Positions 1 through 11,065 of a DNA stretch of 64,000 nt are shown one piece after another (position 1 is the stretch's first letter; every line of letters begins with the position of its first letter). This DNA comes from Fomitopsis serialis (taxonomy: Eukaryota; Basidiomycota; Agaricomycetes; Polyporales; Fomitopsidaceae). The DNA lies in assembly GCF_022376445.1 (NCBI RefSeq), contig NW_025955044.1, positions 1 through 64,000 on the forward strand. Reading direction: 5' to 3'. A program made the position numbers and the translations under genes. The notes below the pieces were generated by a model. It saw only the letters and a list, made by a program, of their open reading frames with translations, was not told the origin of the DNA and did not search any database.

Positions 1-189
1 TGCAGAGCGAGGGCAGCGGTATTACGGCTGGCAACCGTCACACGGAGTAAGTGCTTAGAATCCGTTCGTGGCGGCGTTTTGTTTGGCAGTATTATGTGCA
101 GCAATGCCGAGTCGCACTTCAAGGACTACACGTACCTCATGTTCCCTTCAAGGTCCATCTACACCGACGGTATCCGCGGGGGTATCATG

Positions 190-779
190 GTCTGACGGTG
201 AGGAGGGAGAGGAAGGATGCATCAAACACAAAGCCGGTCTCGAAAGCCGCGCGGAGACGAGTCTCACCAATCCCCGCCGCACCATCAGCATATTCAATCA
301 CCAGAAAGCCGACAAGCTTTTGAAGTCCGGGTTCAGGAGGGCCAGGGCGCACGTCTGCCCTACCCTCCGCTTGATTGGCGGCGGCCAAGCTGACTGGACC
401 TACACAGACTGAGCTCTGCAATATGGTCACTGAGTGATGCTCGCAGGAACGGCCGCACTCTACCGCCCCGCCTTCTACGGCCTCGTTGGCGAGCGCTTCT
501 GCAAGCTCAGCCATGCGTGGAACGAATGCTTCGAAGAGGCCTTCGCCAATCACTACACGACCAGCCACCGCTACGAGGCGGATCGTCTGCGGAACGCCGC
601 GCGCTACTTTGGGCACCTCTTCGCGACTGACTCTTCGCGGGCTGCCCTTGGATGCACCAAACTCGCCGAGGATGGTACGGCGTCGATTCGTCGTATCTTC
701 GCCAAGGGCTCGCGGAGTCCTCGGGTCTCAAGACTTCGGCCGAGCGGCCCAGGGACGAAGAGCCGAGGGTACTGCCAGT
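190..779 (+). pseudogene. CWC22: CWC22 splicing-factor remnant
   Basis: Remnant of pre-mRNA splicing factor CWC22, a MIF4G/MA3 protein that works in the spliceosome and helps load the exon junction complex. Pieces follow the family's order but lie in different frames: an acidic DGEEGEEG linker and SLTNPRRTI (about 195-290), VRVQEGQG (about 322-345), NMVTE followed by an in-frame TGA at 435-437 where the family has cysteine, then FYGLVGERFCK, HRYEADRLRN and YFGHLFATDS of the MA3 domain (about 470-635), and LAESSGLKT after another frame change near 707. The MIF4G half and the C-terminus are missing. With several frame changes and a stop it cannot make CWC22. The beta-glucan synthase remnant follows directly, so two unrelated genes abut. 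Identity is recognised from motif order and no alignment was run. Confidence 0.8.
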
Positions 780-802
780 ATGATTGCTGAGTCGCAGGCC
801 GA

Positions 803-1713
803 GTTTTCCTACATCTCTACGACATGGAACAACACCCCCCACCCCACACGACGGCTCATTTCCGTGCTCAACACTCGTGCACCCACCTGCGGTCCTACGG
901 TCTATGCCGCGAATGCGGAGGGTGATTCTCCGGGCGACTCCTGAGTGCTCATCCTCAACCTCGTCCAGTTCTTCATCTCGGTCGTCGCGACGCTCCTCTT
1001 CGCCACCTTGCCTTCGGGGCGGATGGTGGGCGCGTGGCGGGCAAGTCTCAGAAGTACCTCGTGAGCCAGATGCTCGCAGCGAGTTATCCGGGCCTCTCCC
1101 ACACCGCCCGGCTCACACCTATTCTCGTCTGGGTGCTCATCTTCGGCCTCAAGTTTGCGGTGTCCTATTCCTTCCTGGCGCTCTCGTCCAAAACCCTGGT
1201 CCAGGTCATCGCTGGGATGAAGATCCAGAACTGCAATGGCAAGTACTTCGGAAATGCGCTCTGCAGGATCCATGTGGCGTTCGCGCTGACGATCATGGAC
1301 CTGATAGATCTTGTTCTCTTCTTCTCGGATACCTTCTTGTGGTGGATCATCCGGAACACAATCCTCAGTATCGTGCGGCTGCTCGCGCTCGGGCTGTCGA
1401 TTTGGACGCCCTTGGAAGGGCATCTTCACGCGGCTGCCCAAGCGAATTTACGCCAAGCTGCTTGCTGCGGCGGACTTGGACACGAAGTACAAGCCCAAGG
1501 TTTGCGAAATCTGCTTGATTACAGAGCGAGGTTGGCTGACGCACTCCGGTCTGCAGGTGCTAGTCTCGCAGAGCGACAAGGGCCTGAAGGGCGAGTTCTT
1601 CACTCCCAGCAGCGAGGCAGAGCGTCGCTTCGTTCTTCGCGCACTCGCTGGCGACCACGGTCCCGGAGCCTATCCCTGTTGATGCAATGCGGGCGTTCAC
1701 AGTCTTGGCGCTG
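803..1713 (+). pseudogene. FKS1: Beta-1,3-glucan synthase remnant, N-terminal part
   Basis: Remnant of the plasma-membrane beta-1,3-glucan synthase catalytic subunit (GT48, FKS family), which makes the main cell-wall glucan. Recognisable blocks in family order are YISTTWNNT, LVQFFISVVATLLFATLPSG (other frame), VAGKSQKYL, the membrane segment ending DLVLFFSDTFLWWII, LGLSIWTP, IFTRLPKRIYAKLLAAADL and YKPKV (frame change near 1425), then SDKGLKGEFF, SEAERR and FTVLAL. At least three frame changes are needed, and the segment normally following YKPKV is deleted. The motif FTVLVPHYSEK is cut after FTVL at about 1713; the match resumes at 2554 beyond an insertion. A full gene is about 1,750 codons, so most of the cytosolic domain is absent. 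Confidence 0.85.
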
Positions 1714-2553
1714 TGGAAGGGAAATTCGTCCCACGCATCCCTTTCCCTCTTATGTTACAACTTCCTACGGTATGCTCGACTATACCGGCGCGCCTGCGAC
1801 GAACCGGAAGGCCGCGACGCGGACCCGCTAGTAGGACGAGACGAGCGCCGTGACGCCGAGTGCCGCACCTGCTGGGGGACCAGGTCGCGATTAGTAAATA
1901 GCACCGCGTGCGAGCTGCCAATCACGTACCGAGACAAGGGTTCGTTGGTCAACGCTGGAAGGGGACTCAAGGGACGTCCGTCGCCCAGGAGGGTGCCCAT
2001 ATGCCTGCTGTACAATACTTTCCTTATTAGGTATCATTCCTTCCCGATACGTCAAACACTCACGCTTCGCGCTTCTTTCGAACCATCTCTCGCTCGCCGA
2101 CGTCTCTCCCCCTCAGCTTCTACTACCTTTTTATCCCTCTCGCGCTTCCATTCTTCTAGAACGTCTCGTGTGTATTAGTACTGGGCCGCGTCGCCTGCTC
2201 TCTATCGAATCAAATCCCCACCTCTCTCGCTCTCTCTCGCCTCGCTATCCCGACCTCGGCACTTAGACGCGACACTGCGGTCGCGGGTGCAAAGCAAGTC
2301 GAGTCGCGTTCCGATACCAAGTAAGTGTTCCGTTAGATTCGGCGGCCTAACTACTTTCTACAGACCACCATCCGTCGTCCTTCACCGAGCCCCCGTCCAT
2401 CCCTCGACCTCTCGACCTCCCTGCATCAGGACGAGCGCGCGTTGTGTGTGGTTTGTCGTCGCACGCACGCCTTCTCTCCGACAGCGCCTCACTGCAGCGA
2501 GAAGGTCAGTGTGCCTTTTCTGGCGTCATGAACCGAGCGAATTGGTTCTCTAG
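1714..2553. mobile_element. ~840-bp insertion splitting the glucan synthase remnant
   Basis: This block interrupts the FKS motif between FTVL (ends about 1713) and TLLSLREIIRD (starts 2554), so it is foreign to the gene. It has no long ORF. It holds a TGTTAC start at 1752, CT-rich promoter-like sequence (2030-2260) with TTTTTATCC, and a GT...AG intron-like pair (about 2321-2363). That resembles a fungal LTR or solo LTR, but I found no matching terminal repeats or target-site duplication, so the class is open. An alternative is filler DNA joined during rearrangement. Confidence 0.5.
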
Positions 2554-3240
2554 ACCCTTCTCTCGTTGCGCGAGATCATCAGGGACTTCTTGGTATTCCT
2601 GATTGCGTACTTGCGTCTGTTTTTCCGGAGTATGATTATCATCTCAACGCATATTCATGTTTTTGTCGATGCTGAATGCTGCTGGCAGAACTCGTTGAAC
2701 GCGGTACCTGGTAGGCCGTTATCCGCGAGCACTTCACATCCTTGGCACCCGCCTTCGAAGTCTTCTCGAGCAGTAGCTACTTGCCTGCGATTGCGAGCAA
2801 CTTGGCATTCGGCGGCGCTTGCTATATCACGACTGGACGAGGTTTCGCGGCAACCCGGATCTCATTCACCATTCTATACTCCCGCTTCGCCGACCCGAGC
2901 GTTTACATGGATAGGCAACGACCTCTTGCTCATGCATGCGACCATGGCCCTTTGGACTCCATATCTCATCTACTTCTGGTTCTCGGTCGGGCCTCTCTGC
3001 ATTGCGCCCTTCGCCTTCAATCCTCATCAGTTCAACTTCAAGTTCCCGGACTTCATCATTCACTATCGCAAACTCCTTCGTTGGATGTCTCGCGAGTTAC
3101 ATGATCACTGGCTACAAGAAACTCGGCCACCCCCCGAAGAAGCAGCCTGGCGATGTTCCCGGCGCGGCGGCGAGATGGCGGGCTGCCATATGTCCCCGCC
3201 GCAGCTACATTGATGCTCTCTGCGCGCGTATATACGCGCT
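2554..3240 (+). pseudogene. FKS1: Beta-1,3-glucan synthase remnant, C-terminal part
   Basis: Continuation of the FKS remnant. TLLSLREIIRD (2554-2586) matches the start of the cytosolic catalytic region. The next recognisable block is far downstream in the protein: [17 protein letters not shown], then [32 protein letters not shown], and in another frame [39 protein letters not shown] and GDVPGAAARW. A family member has roughly 900 residues between the first two blocks, so most of the catalytic domain was deleted. Frame changes occur near 2890 and 3120. Distinct from the 5' part only because of the insertion. Confidence 0.85.
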
Positions 3241-4589
3241 CGGTGGGGGATGCACGGGGGCGGCTGCCGCCTTGTGCCGCGGTGCGTCCAGCGGAGAGAT
3301 GACGGATCGCCGCCCAACGAGGAGGCGGGCTTGAGGGGCGGGTTCGGACGCGCTGCGGCGAAGAGAGGAGTGCCCACTGTCCCGCTCGTCTGCCGTCCTG
3401 TTTGCTCCTGGTTGCCTGCTGCCTCGCTCGCCCGCTCGACCACCCGCCTGTTCCGCTTGCACTCGCCTTCTTGGCCGCCCACACGCAGCTTCTCGCCTGC
3501 CTGTCCGCTCTCGCCCGCTTGCCCACTCACACCTGCCCGCCTGCTCTCACCGCCTGTCCGATCTCGCCGCCCACTCGCCCACCCTGTGCGTGACAGGCCA
3601 TGATCCGTACAACCCGTGCGGACCCACGCAGAACCCGTACCCGCTGTCACGGGTCTGTGCCTAGGGCGGGTACCCTCCGGGTAGACCCCTACTCTGCCAT
3701 AGAACTTGCAGAAGTGAGGATTAATTGTCAACTGAACGAGCTTAGCGCATACATCATAACATGACCAGTTTTTTCCGGAGCCTGTTGCTAGCATAGCAAG
3801 CAAGTCGCGTCCATCGAGACCCCTTCGAGTTGGTAGTCATAGGGATCGCGGGGAATGTGTTGCCGAAGCGCCAACGCATGTCCCGCCGCGGCACTGAAGC
3901 TATACCTGGAGGGTACGTTGACAATGAGTCCCAGTGAAAACGTGCAATATTACCTACGATTGCCACTGATTACCAGCGTGAGCTGTCAAGGAACTGTCAG
4001 ACAATCTATTACCGTAGAATTCTGTATGTTCAGTGTTGTCTGCTAACATTCAAAGCCTCGGTTTCGCGCTCATCAATTGCCTTTACGATTTGGCATGTAC
4101 CCAAATGGCGAGGTTCTCGCCCAAGTCCCGCCGCCCAAATGCATTCGCCAATTCACCAAACCTGAAATCCTTCCCGTCCCGCCGCGGCGTCGTCCCGTGA
4201 CCACTGTCCAAGCACGACGTCATTGACTCAGTCCCTTCAAGTTGGGGTCGTCGTCGAAGTCTCCTTGACTCCGTACCACTACCATGTACACCCTCCCGTC
4301 GTCGTTGGTCCCTGCTGCACCCCACTGCCCATCGACGTGTCGTGCATAGCCAGCCACACCGCTATTACCGCGTACCCGCCGTCCGGTGTTGCGGTGTTGC
4401 ACGGTGTCGACCCGCGGCGGTGTTGCCAAAAGAGGCAACCCGGCGAGCGCCCAAACGTGGCGCTCGCGAGGTTGCCTCACCTCCTCCCTCTGAGGTCTCA
4501 CTTCGCTTTACGTGCCACAACATTCAGCACAGACGGGGCTCGAGCTCGGGCCCTCTCGACCACCACCACGAGCGCCCAGCGTGCAAACG
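3241..4589. other. No gene seen; C-rich degenerate repeat inside
   Basis: No protein family was recognised on either strand. About 3,395-3,600 is a C-rich, CT-skewed degenerate repeat built on variants of CCCGCCTG and CTCGCCCGC, the reverse-strand look of the G-rich family at 4.6-5.3 kb. About 3,700-4,200 is of lower GC and featureless. A 94-codon minus-strand frame (4,220-4,501) resembles nothing known. Confidence 0.5.
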
Positions 4590-5330
4590 TGCCCGACGGA
4601 TGGACCGTAGGCACGCGAGCGACGGACAGGCGAGGACGAGCGCCCCAGGGCCAGGGCAAGACCCATGCGCGAGCACGGTGGACACAGGGACGGCGAGCAC
4701 GCGCGGGAAAGGCGGGCGCGGGATCAGCGACAAGGGCGGATCGCGGGCGCGGATGGGAGCCGTGCGGACGGCGAGCGGATCGCGGACATCGAGGTAAGTG
4801 CAGATGCACGCGAGCGAGCCCACTAACGCAGACACAGGACGCGGTGACGTGCAGCGCGACGCACACGACGACGGCAAGCACGCAGGGCCAATGCCCTGTG
4901 TGCAGGCACGGCCGACGGACGCACGGCGGGCAGACAAGCGGGTGGGCGGGCAGGCAGCAACACACCGACCGCGAGCGCGCTGGGCGGGTGCGTGAGCGAG
5001 CGAGCGGGTGGAGGGTACAGGGTACGGACGCCACGACGCGCACGACGACGGCGAGCACGCAGGGCTGATGCCCTGCGTGCAGACGTAGCCGACGAACGGG
5101 CGGCGGGCGTATCAGTGGACAAGCGGAGGACGAGTGGGCAGGCGGGCGAACAGGTGGGCGAGCGGGCGGGCGAGCGGGCACAAGAACGGGCGGGCGAGTG
5201 AGCGGGTGCACGAAGTATGGGCAAGGTGAGTGGACAGCGGGAAAGGGGTATATCGCAGACACTGACGAACGCACATGCAGGCGGAAGAGTGAGTAGGCGG
5301 GCAAGCAGACCAGCGGGCGAGTTGCCCGTC
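4590..5330. repeat. Degenerate G-skewed repeat array with hairpin unit
   Basis: The plus strand is dominated by variants of GGGCGAGC and GCGGGCGA. Two embedded copies of a longer unit are clear: one near 4,870-4,945 and one near 5,035-5,105, both with the order ACGACGGC-AGCACGCAGGGC...GCCCTG-GTGCAG...GCCGACG. Each contains a hairpin: GCAGGGC/GCCCTGT at 4,882-4,899 and GCAGGGC/GCCCTGC at 5,059-5,076, both with a 4-nt loop. Positions 5,156-5,178 hold four GGG tracts with loops of 5, 1 and 5 nt, a canonical G-quadruplex pattern. Long open frames here (for example minus 4,498-5,445) follow from stop-poor GC-rich sequence and are not taken as genes. Confidence 0.75.
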
Positions 5331-5589
5331 TGCTGCACGACGCGCACGTCGTCCCCACCTCTCCATCCCTGCAACATGCACGCGCTGTGAACAGCAATGC
5401 TGTCGCATCGTCGTCGGAAGAAGACCACCTCACGTCCCCGGTCACGTCTCCACTCTCGTCCGCGCCGCGATTCCCAGAAACAGGGTGGCGAGCCGCTTAG
5501 CCCCCCACGCCCGGGGTTCCTCGCCGGCGACCGACGGTCGTGGTCCGCATCAAGCGAGGCTAGTGAAGCCGAAGCCAACAGCGACTCTG

Positions 5590-5745
5590 ATGTCACCGCG
5601 GCAGTGCACGGCGACCGCAGGCGCACTGGGCGAACACCCAGCGCGCAGATATGGCCAACGAATGTGCAGCCAGGTAGGTGAGGAGGTGGGTGAGCAAGCA
5701 GACAAACGGGCGGGCGAGACAGTAGGAATAGCAGAAGAGTAGTCG
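5590..5745. repeat. Outlying copy of the G-skewed repeat unit
   Basis: A diverged copy of the long unit seen at 4.9 and 5.05 kb: GCAGTGCACGGCGACCGCAG, then CACTGGGCGAACACCCAG, then TGGCCAACGAATGTGCAG, followed by GGTGGGTGAGCAAG-type repeats. Its reverse-strand reading (HICALGVRPVRLRS) parallels the unit at 44.2 kb (RICVLGIRPPRSRS), which shows that the two arrays are related. Confidence 0.5.
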
Positions 5746-5888
5746 TGGTACGGTACATTTCAATCGGTGATGTGTAACAATAAAATGGAAATAAATGTCA
5801 TTATATTCGGATGAACGTGGATTGCGCGAGAATAAGGACATTCTCTGTGCAATGACAGCAATCGATTGCAATGTACAGTAATATGTAG

Positions 5889-6791
5889 CTAATGGACGCG
5901 GATCGAGGAGAATGAACAGACCATCTGACGAAGAGTGGCTTCGGCGGAGAGGCGAAACCGGGTCGCCCTGCCCTCCGGACCCTGAGACTCGACGATTGAG
6001 GAAGCTTCCAAGTCATCGCCGGTGAAGGAAGCGGATTCTTCGAACAACGTCTTGTATTTTCCGGTGGCATCGGGAGCGTTTAGTTCGTTGAACAGAGCCT
6101 GCGCTTCGTCAGGTCGGCGGATGTGAGGGAGGAACTTCTCCGGCCCGTCTAGGAGATCTTGAAGGTGCGTCTTGTCGACAGCTTCCTTGACGGCCTGCCG
6201 GACCTCGGACGAAGAAGCCAGAGGTGCGGAACTCAAAGGAGGAGACGATCCAACAGTCAGGCGCCAAGGCGTAGACGTAGCGACTGGAGGGGGCACGCTA
6301 GGCGACGGTTCGAACAAGTGGTCGCGACGCCGAACGCGAGTAGCCGACGAGTTCGACCTGGAGGGAGGCCAGGCGGGAACCTGTGAGAGGGTCGCGGCCC
6401 AACCGCCCGGGATAGCGCTATTCGAACTGTCGTTACCCGTGTTGCAACTCGGATTCGCCGAGAGCGAGGTAAAGCTCACGTCGCGGCGAGGTTCCGGTTG
6501 AGAGAGATGAGGCGGTGGATCACGCCTCCGAGGACTTGATTCACTCTTAGGTGTGGAGATTGTTTGAGCGGGCGCGGACGTCGAGGAGTGACGGACTTCG
6601 CTCGGCCGAGCTGGAGGCGAGAGGGGAGGATAGTATCTATGGAACTCACCCAGAGGTTGCATTCCGCTCGCCTCAGTCCTGTCTCCCTGCTCCAGCGATG
6701 TTGATTCCGGCATCGAAACAGTCGTGAAGGGAGACGAATCGTAGGAGACTCGTGTTGCTGAGGTTGGCCGAGAACAGATGAGTCGCGTCAC
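5889..6791 (-). CDS. Unrecognised Ser/Pro-rich ORF, 300 codons
   Basis: An uninterrupted 300-codon frame on the minus strand. The first ~200 residues are rich in Ser, Pro and Arg and look disordered. The last ~90 are more folded-looking, with a charged stretch around LQDLLDGPEKFLPHIRRPDE and an acidic SFTGDDLEAS. No zinc knuckle, protease or polymerase motif was found. A Ser/Pro-rich head with a helical tail is compatible with a degenerate retroelement Gag, and a TGTTAC-starting sequence lies upstream on the same strand near 7,425, but neither point is decisive. No intron was needed. It could also be a chance frame in GC-rich DNA. Confidence 0.35.
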   Translation of the reverse strand: MTRLICSRPTSATRVSYDSSPFTTVSMPESTSLEQGDRTEASGMQPLGEFHRYYPPLSPPARPSEVRHSSTSAPAQTISTPKSESSPRRRDPPPHLSQPEPRRDVSFTSLSANPSCNTGNDSSNSAIPGGWAATLSQVPAWPPSRSNSSATRVRRRDHLFEPSPSVPPPVATSTPWRLTVGSSPPLSSAPLASSSEVRQAVKEAVDKTHLQDLLDGPEKFLPHIRRPDEAQALFNELNAPDATGKYKTLFEESASFTGDDLEASSIVESQGPEGRATRFRLSAEATLRQMVCSFSSIRVH

Positions 6792-7733
6792 CGACGAAGG
6801 AAGTGCCCGTAGCGTGCGGCCGGGTCATGTCGAATGAGAACGGCTTAAGGGGCGTCAAGACATGAAGGAGGATGTAGAAAGGGGTATGGCCTACGCTAAG
6901 GAGTGGACCGGATCCTCTGAATGTCCACCGATGTGAGAGTCGGTGGGCCGGGGACTCTCGGTTCAGGAGGATCCGGGCTCGTCAGCGATCTTGAACGTTG
7001 GTAGTCGCGCTACGACTAGCGAGAAGGGCGTGAAGAGTCGTTAGACGTCGTGAGGTCCGTGAACGTGGCGAGGAGCCAACGTAGCGGTCGTCGTGCAGCG
7101 AGGAGCTGGCACGGTTAGCCGGCGAGGAGCGCGACTACGAGAGAGTCGAGGGGAAGTCTTCTCAGGCGTGGCGAGGGGCCAGCGCCGGTGAATCGAAGGG
7201 CGGAGAGCTCCTTCGTAGCTGGAGACCTTACTCCCGAGCTCAGACGGCGCGGTACAGCGCACTCGTATGAGGTAGTAGGAGATTAAGATGGTCTAGCGTC
7301 TATTAACTCGGGCGCGCCTCGGAGTACCGAGCACTTAGTAGGTACAACTCAGGATACTTACACTAAGTACGTGCTACGAAGACCTGCGGGTCGTGATCGA
7401 CGGCGTCCGTAACAACCTCTCCGTTTACTGCGCCTGATGCGAGCAAAGTCGTCTGGATCAAGTTGAACTCAAGTCCCCGTACGGGGCCCGTATGTGTCGA
7501 GTTGCGTAGGATGAGCGACTGCCGGACGTATCACGACTGAACGAGCGCCGTGTCACAGTGGTCGATATTAGTCACTCACCATTTGCGACGATCTTCATAG
7601 AGTCCCAAGTGTCCAGTTCTCCATGCCCGCGCCCCGCAGTCGACTTGCATCTGTATAGCCCCATGCTAAACGGCTGAATCTACGCGCATGCCTCGCAGGC
7701 CAACGGACGCCGGCCGAAGCAGCCGCAGTGTGG
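6792..7733. other. No gene seen; possible retroelement leader
   Basis: No conserved protein was recognised. On the minus strand a sequence starting TGTTACGGACGCC lies near 7,425, upstream of the 300-codon minus frame, and could be an LTR edge. No partner repeat was found. Confidence 0.3.
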
Positions 7734-7883
7734 ATCGATCGCCCAACGTCGGCTATTTCAGTGATCCTCGGAGAGCATTCGTCGGCTAGTCAGAGTGTTA
7801 TTCGCTAGCCGACATTGGCTGCGCCAATGCGATATGGCGCAGCCGATGTTGGCCTGGTGGGCGGCGCTTTTTCACTGCCCGTT
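7734..7883. repeat. Hairpin-bearing ~150-bp repeat, copy A
   Basis: Shares the order GATCGATCGCCCAACGTCGG, CCTCGG-GAGC, GTCGGCTAGT, ATTCGCTAGCCGACATTGG and CTTTTTCACTGCCCGTT with 12,928-13,083. It contains nested inverted repeats: GTCGGCTAG against CTAGCCGAC, and CATTGGCTGCGCCA (7,813-7,826) against TGGCGCAGCCGATG (7,835-7,848), a 13-of-14 match round an 8-nt loop. Both copies keep the arms while loop bases differ. Function unknown; it may be an end of a mobile element. Confidence 0.7.
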
Positions 7884-8181
7884 CGGAACGACCGCAGATT
7901 GGCTCGGAGAGCATTGCTTCTATGAGCAGTCTCAGGCTTTCAGACTTACGGAGCTACCAAGCAACATCACCACCGAAGTGACAGGTATGTAGTCAGTCTA
8001 GCCTCCTGGTGACCGGGACTTCTGTATCGACATGTCGACAGGACTCATTGTTCTCACAACACAACACAAATCCCCGAGATATTCATTGCAATATAGAAAC
8101 ATAAAACGTTTACGCCAGCGCGATCATCGTCCGACAGGGTTCCTTCCGACTACTTAGACATGACACGACGTCAACAAAAAC

Positions 8182-10330
8182 CTATAGGCGCAGGATGAGC
8201 TGCTTCACGCCCGACATTCACAACCCGACATCGTTCGTGAGCGAGCCCGTCGTGAGAAGGTCCATGTGGAGTGCCATGACTCCGTCCCGGTCGTGTGCCT
8301 CGATCGCTGTTGCGCGTCCATCTACAAGCCGAAAGAAGAAACGTGTACCTCGAGAGAGCACCAACAGCCTTTCTTGCACGGGTGTCGACAACGTCTCAGA
8401 GCCGGTTGATCTTCCGCTCCAGGTCATCGACGAGACGTTTTTGCGAGGGCTGTAGGCGATATCAGCGTGACCCCGGGCCTTTACGCAACACTCACCGGGG
8501 AACTCTACCTAAGCCGCTCCAATTACCCCGAGATCATGTACAGCGTATACGGGCCGCATCTCATCGGGTATATGGCTCCGGTCACCAGGAGCTACGAGCG
8601 CAAGGTTAGCACTGAAGGCACCTTGTCAATGACACTTACGGTACTTTGGCGGCGGCGGGCCTGCGCGTCCTGGCGCTGCCGAACTGTTCCGGTCGGCGCG
8701 CCGCACGGTGGGCCCTGCGGAGGTCCTTGAGGGGGGCGCACCGCCAGGCGGAGGGTTCATACGCTGCAGTGGGGGCACGAACTGGCCTTGCGGCCCCGGC
8801 TGCTGTGTTGCGGCGGCGGGTGCTGAGCGAACTGCGACTGGCCAGGAGGTCCCATGGGCGGCGGGCCTTGTGGCTGTGGCGTCGCGCGCGTGTATGGGCC
8901 GGACGGGCCCGGCACGCCTTGGGACGGAGCACCAGGAGGGAGTCGCCCTTGCATAGGAGGTGGGGTCTGGCCGGGCAAAGGAGGCGGCGCCTGTGGCGAG
9001 CGTGCTATGCCAGGCCCTGGCGGCGGGGACATCATCATCCGGCCAGGAGGCGGAGGACCCGACGGTGGATGCATTGGGAAGGGTCCTGGACCGCCCTGTG
9101 GCGGAGGCGGACGTTGCTGCACGCTTCCAGGACGCGGTGGTGGCGGCAACGCGGGCTGTAGCTGGCCATGACCGAAGCTCGGGGTGCTAGGCAGGCTCGG
9201 GGACATGGGCGCTTTAGGCAAGGGAGCGGTGATGGCAGCTGGTCTACTGGTGGGTCCTGTTCCGCGTTGCTGGGCGATACCTGAGGGCGCGTCGTTCCAA
9301 CCGACGGCATCACGTTTGGGTGGCAGTGGCGGACCGGAAGGCGTGACATACGCGGCTCTCGGTGGGGGAGGAGGGAGCATGATAGGTGGTGGAGGCGCTT
9401 GGCCCACGATCTTCTGAGGTTGTGATGATGGGCGGCCGTAAGGGTTTGCATTGGGATGGGCCATCGCTGCAGTTGGCTGATACGGCTGCGAGGGCTGTGT
9501 GGCCTGAGCAGGATGGGCATACAGATTTCCTACCGCGGCAGGAGGAGCGTATGAAAAAGCCGCGTTCGACGCGCCCGCAGAGCCTGCGCCGCACGGGTCG
9601 TATAGTGACGACGGTGCCGCGGGGACCTGCGTTGCAACGGCCGGCTGAGTCGATGCAGCATATGCTGGGTAGCCATAAGCCGAGCTCGAGGATGCGAGCG
9701 GGACTACCTTAACGACGCAGACCTCGGAGGCTGTTTCTGCTCTCCGGAAGCCTTCAACAGGCGGTCCCTGATGACCTTGAAATTCATAGACGAGCCTGTG
9801 GAACCCTGGCACGATTCAGGACCAGATAGCTTGTACGTGACGGCGTCAACGTCCTCACCGCTAGTTTTCTGCTTGAGATCCGTATCTTCATATTTGATCG
9901 TGCGGCAGAACACCGTGACGTCTTCGACGAATGTCTGCAGGGCAAGCGCGTGCGCCGTATATCGAGATCCCTGCAAGATCGCTGGTGACGATCGACTGGA
10001 AGAGGCGTAGGTACTGCAGAGCGATTGTCTGGCTCTCGAAGTATGCCTTCTGCGTCTTCTGCAGGAGCTGCAGACCGCCCTTGACCGCAAGAAGAATGGC
10101 ATCTGCGAAGGGTCTCGAAGAGAGACAGAGAGAGACAGCGAAATCGAAGTCGCCGAGAACGAGTGCCTTTGTGACCAGACGGTCAGTCGCCGACTCGTCG
10201 GGCGGATAAATCTTGAATGTGTTGCTCTGCAGAGCCTCCGAAGCCACAGATGAGGGTCCCGAACTGATTGTCGCGAAAAACGAGGCTTGGTTCTGCACGG
10301 GCGAGAGGGTCGATGGAAGAGAGGGTTGAT
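8182..10330 (-). pseudogene. SEC31: SEC31 (COPII outer coat) remnant
   Basis: Remnant of SEC31, the COPII outer-coat subunit that shapes ER-to-Golgi vesicles. Reading down the minus strand: NTFKIYPPDESATDRLVTKA and LGDFDFAVSLCLSSRPFADA (about 10,235-10,100), LRLFQSIVTSDL, LQTFVEDVTVF with KYEDTDLKQKTSGEDVDA (frame change, about 9,950-9,840), FKVIRDRLLKASGE, a long proline-rich region with SAYGYPAYAASTQPA (9,690-8,757), then PGDRSHIPDE, QKRLVDDLERKIN, AHDRDGVMALHMDLLTTGS and MSGVKQLIL ending at the stop 8,184-8,182. An intron with GTAAGT and CTCGTAG ends survives at 8,592-8,639. Damage includes a TGA after KINRL, a TGA where tryptophan precedes MSG, several frame changes, and loss of the YDRYFEYAD block. 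The N-terminal WD40 part is absent. Confidence 0.88.
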
Positions 10331-10389
10331 GAGCAATACTAGTCGACGGACGTGAGGATCGACAGAGACTGTGGGCAAAAGAGGCCGTG

Positions 10390-11065
10390 GGCGAACAGTA
10401 CAGCGGGAGAGATGGGTAACGGGCGAGTGCGAGTGCGGAATGACGAGACGATGGGCAAGCGGAGCGGCGGCTGAGACAGCGGGCTGGTGGGCGAGTGGGC
10501 GAGCGAGTAGGTGGGCGAGAGAGCGCGGGGTACAGGCAAGAACGGGCGAGCGGACGAATCAGCAAGAAACGAGGGCGAGATAGTGAGAGGATGAGAGTGG
10601 ACCCAGGCAGGCTAACTTGCTAACGACAAAGTGAGTAGGCGGACGAACGTGCGTGCGAGTGAGTGGAAGACTGCGCGAGTGAGTGTCAACTCACCGTTGG
10701 GCGTGGTGGGCGAGCCGACAAAGATAGGGGAGAGTGCCAGTTATGGCGCTGGCCTTCGAAGAAGTGTGCGAGGTCTTCGCCGTCGGTATTTGTGCCGGCG
10801 GCGCAGAAGTTGAACTGGAGGCCAGACGAGCAGGCGAGCGAGCTGGTTGGACGGTGCGTGGGCGGGCAGGCAGGATATCGACGACGAGGGCAGACGCGCA
10901 GGAGCGGACGCGCAGGAGGACGCAGGTTTTCAGGTCCACGGGTAAACGGGGGTCAGCGGGTGAGCTGGCGGACGGGCGGGCGAGAAGACAAGTGGGCGAG
11001 AAGGCGGGCGAGCGAGAAGACGGGCGAGCGAGAAGACGGGCGAGCGAGAAGACGGGCGGAACGCA
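10390..11065. repeat. G-skewed degenerate repeat, two blocks
   Basis: Two blocks (about 10,390-10,680 and 10,800-11,065) of GGGCGAGCGAG, GTGGGCGAG and GCGGACGAG variants, including a regular GGGCGAGCGAGAAGAC tandem near 11,005-11,055. They belong to the same compositional family as 4.6-5.3 and 62.6-62.8 kb. Between them (about 10,735-10,800) the minus strand reads FNFCAAGTNTDGEDLAHFFE, which looks protein-like but was not recognised. Confidence 0.6.

Noticed and set aside
4498..5758. Minus-strand frames of 315 and 311 codons
   Set aside because: They lie in the degenerate G-rich repeat, overlap each other in different phases, and have low-complexity Arg/Pro/Ala/Cys composition. Stop-poor repeat DNA explains them.
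8467..8730. Plus-strand frame that looks protein-like (YPEIMYSVYGPHLIGYMAP)
   Set aside because: It is antisense to the SEC31 remnant: the minus strand here holds an intron with good splice ends and the SEC31 motif PGDRSHIPDE.
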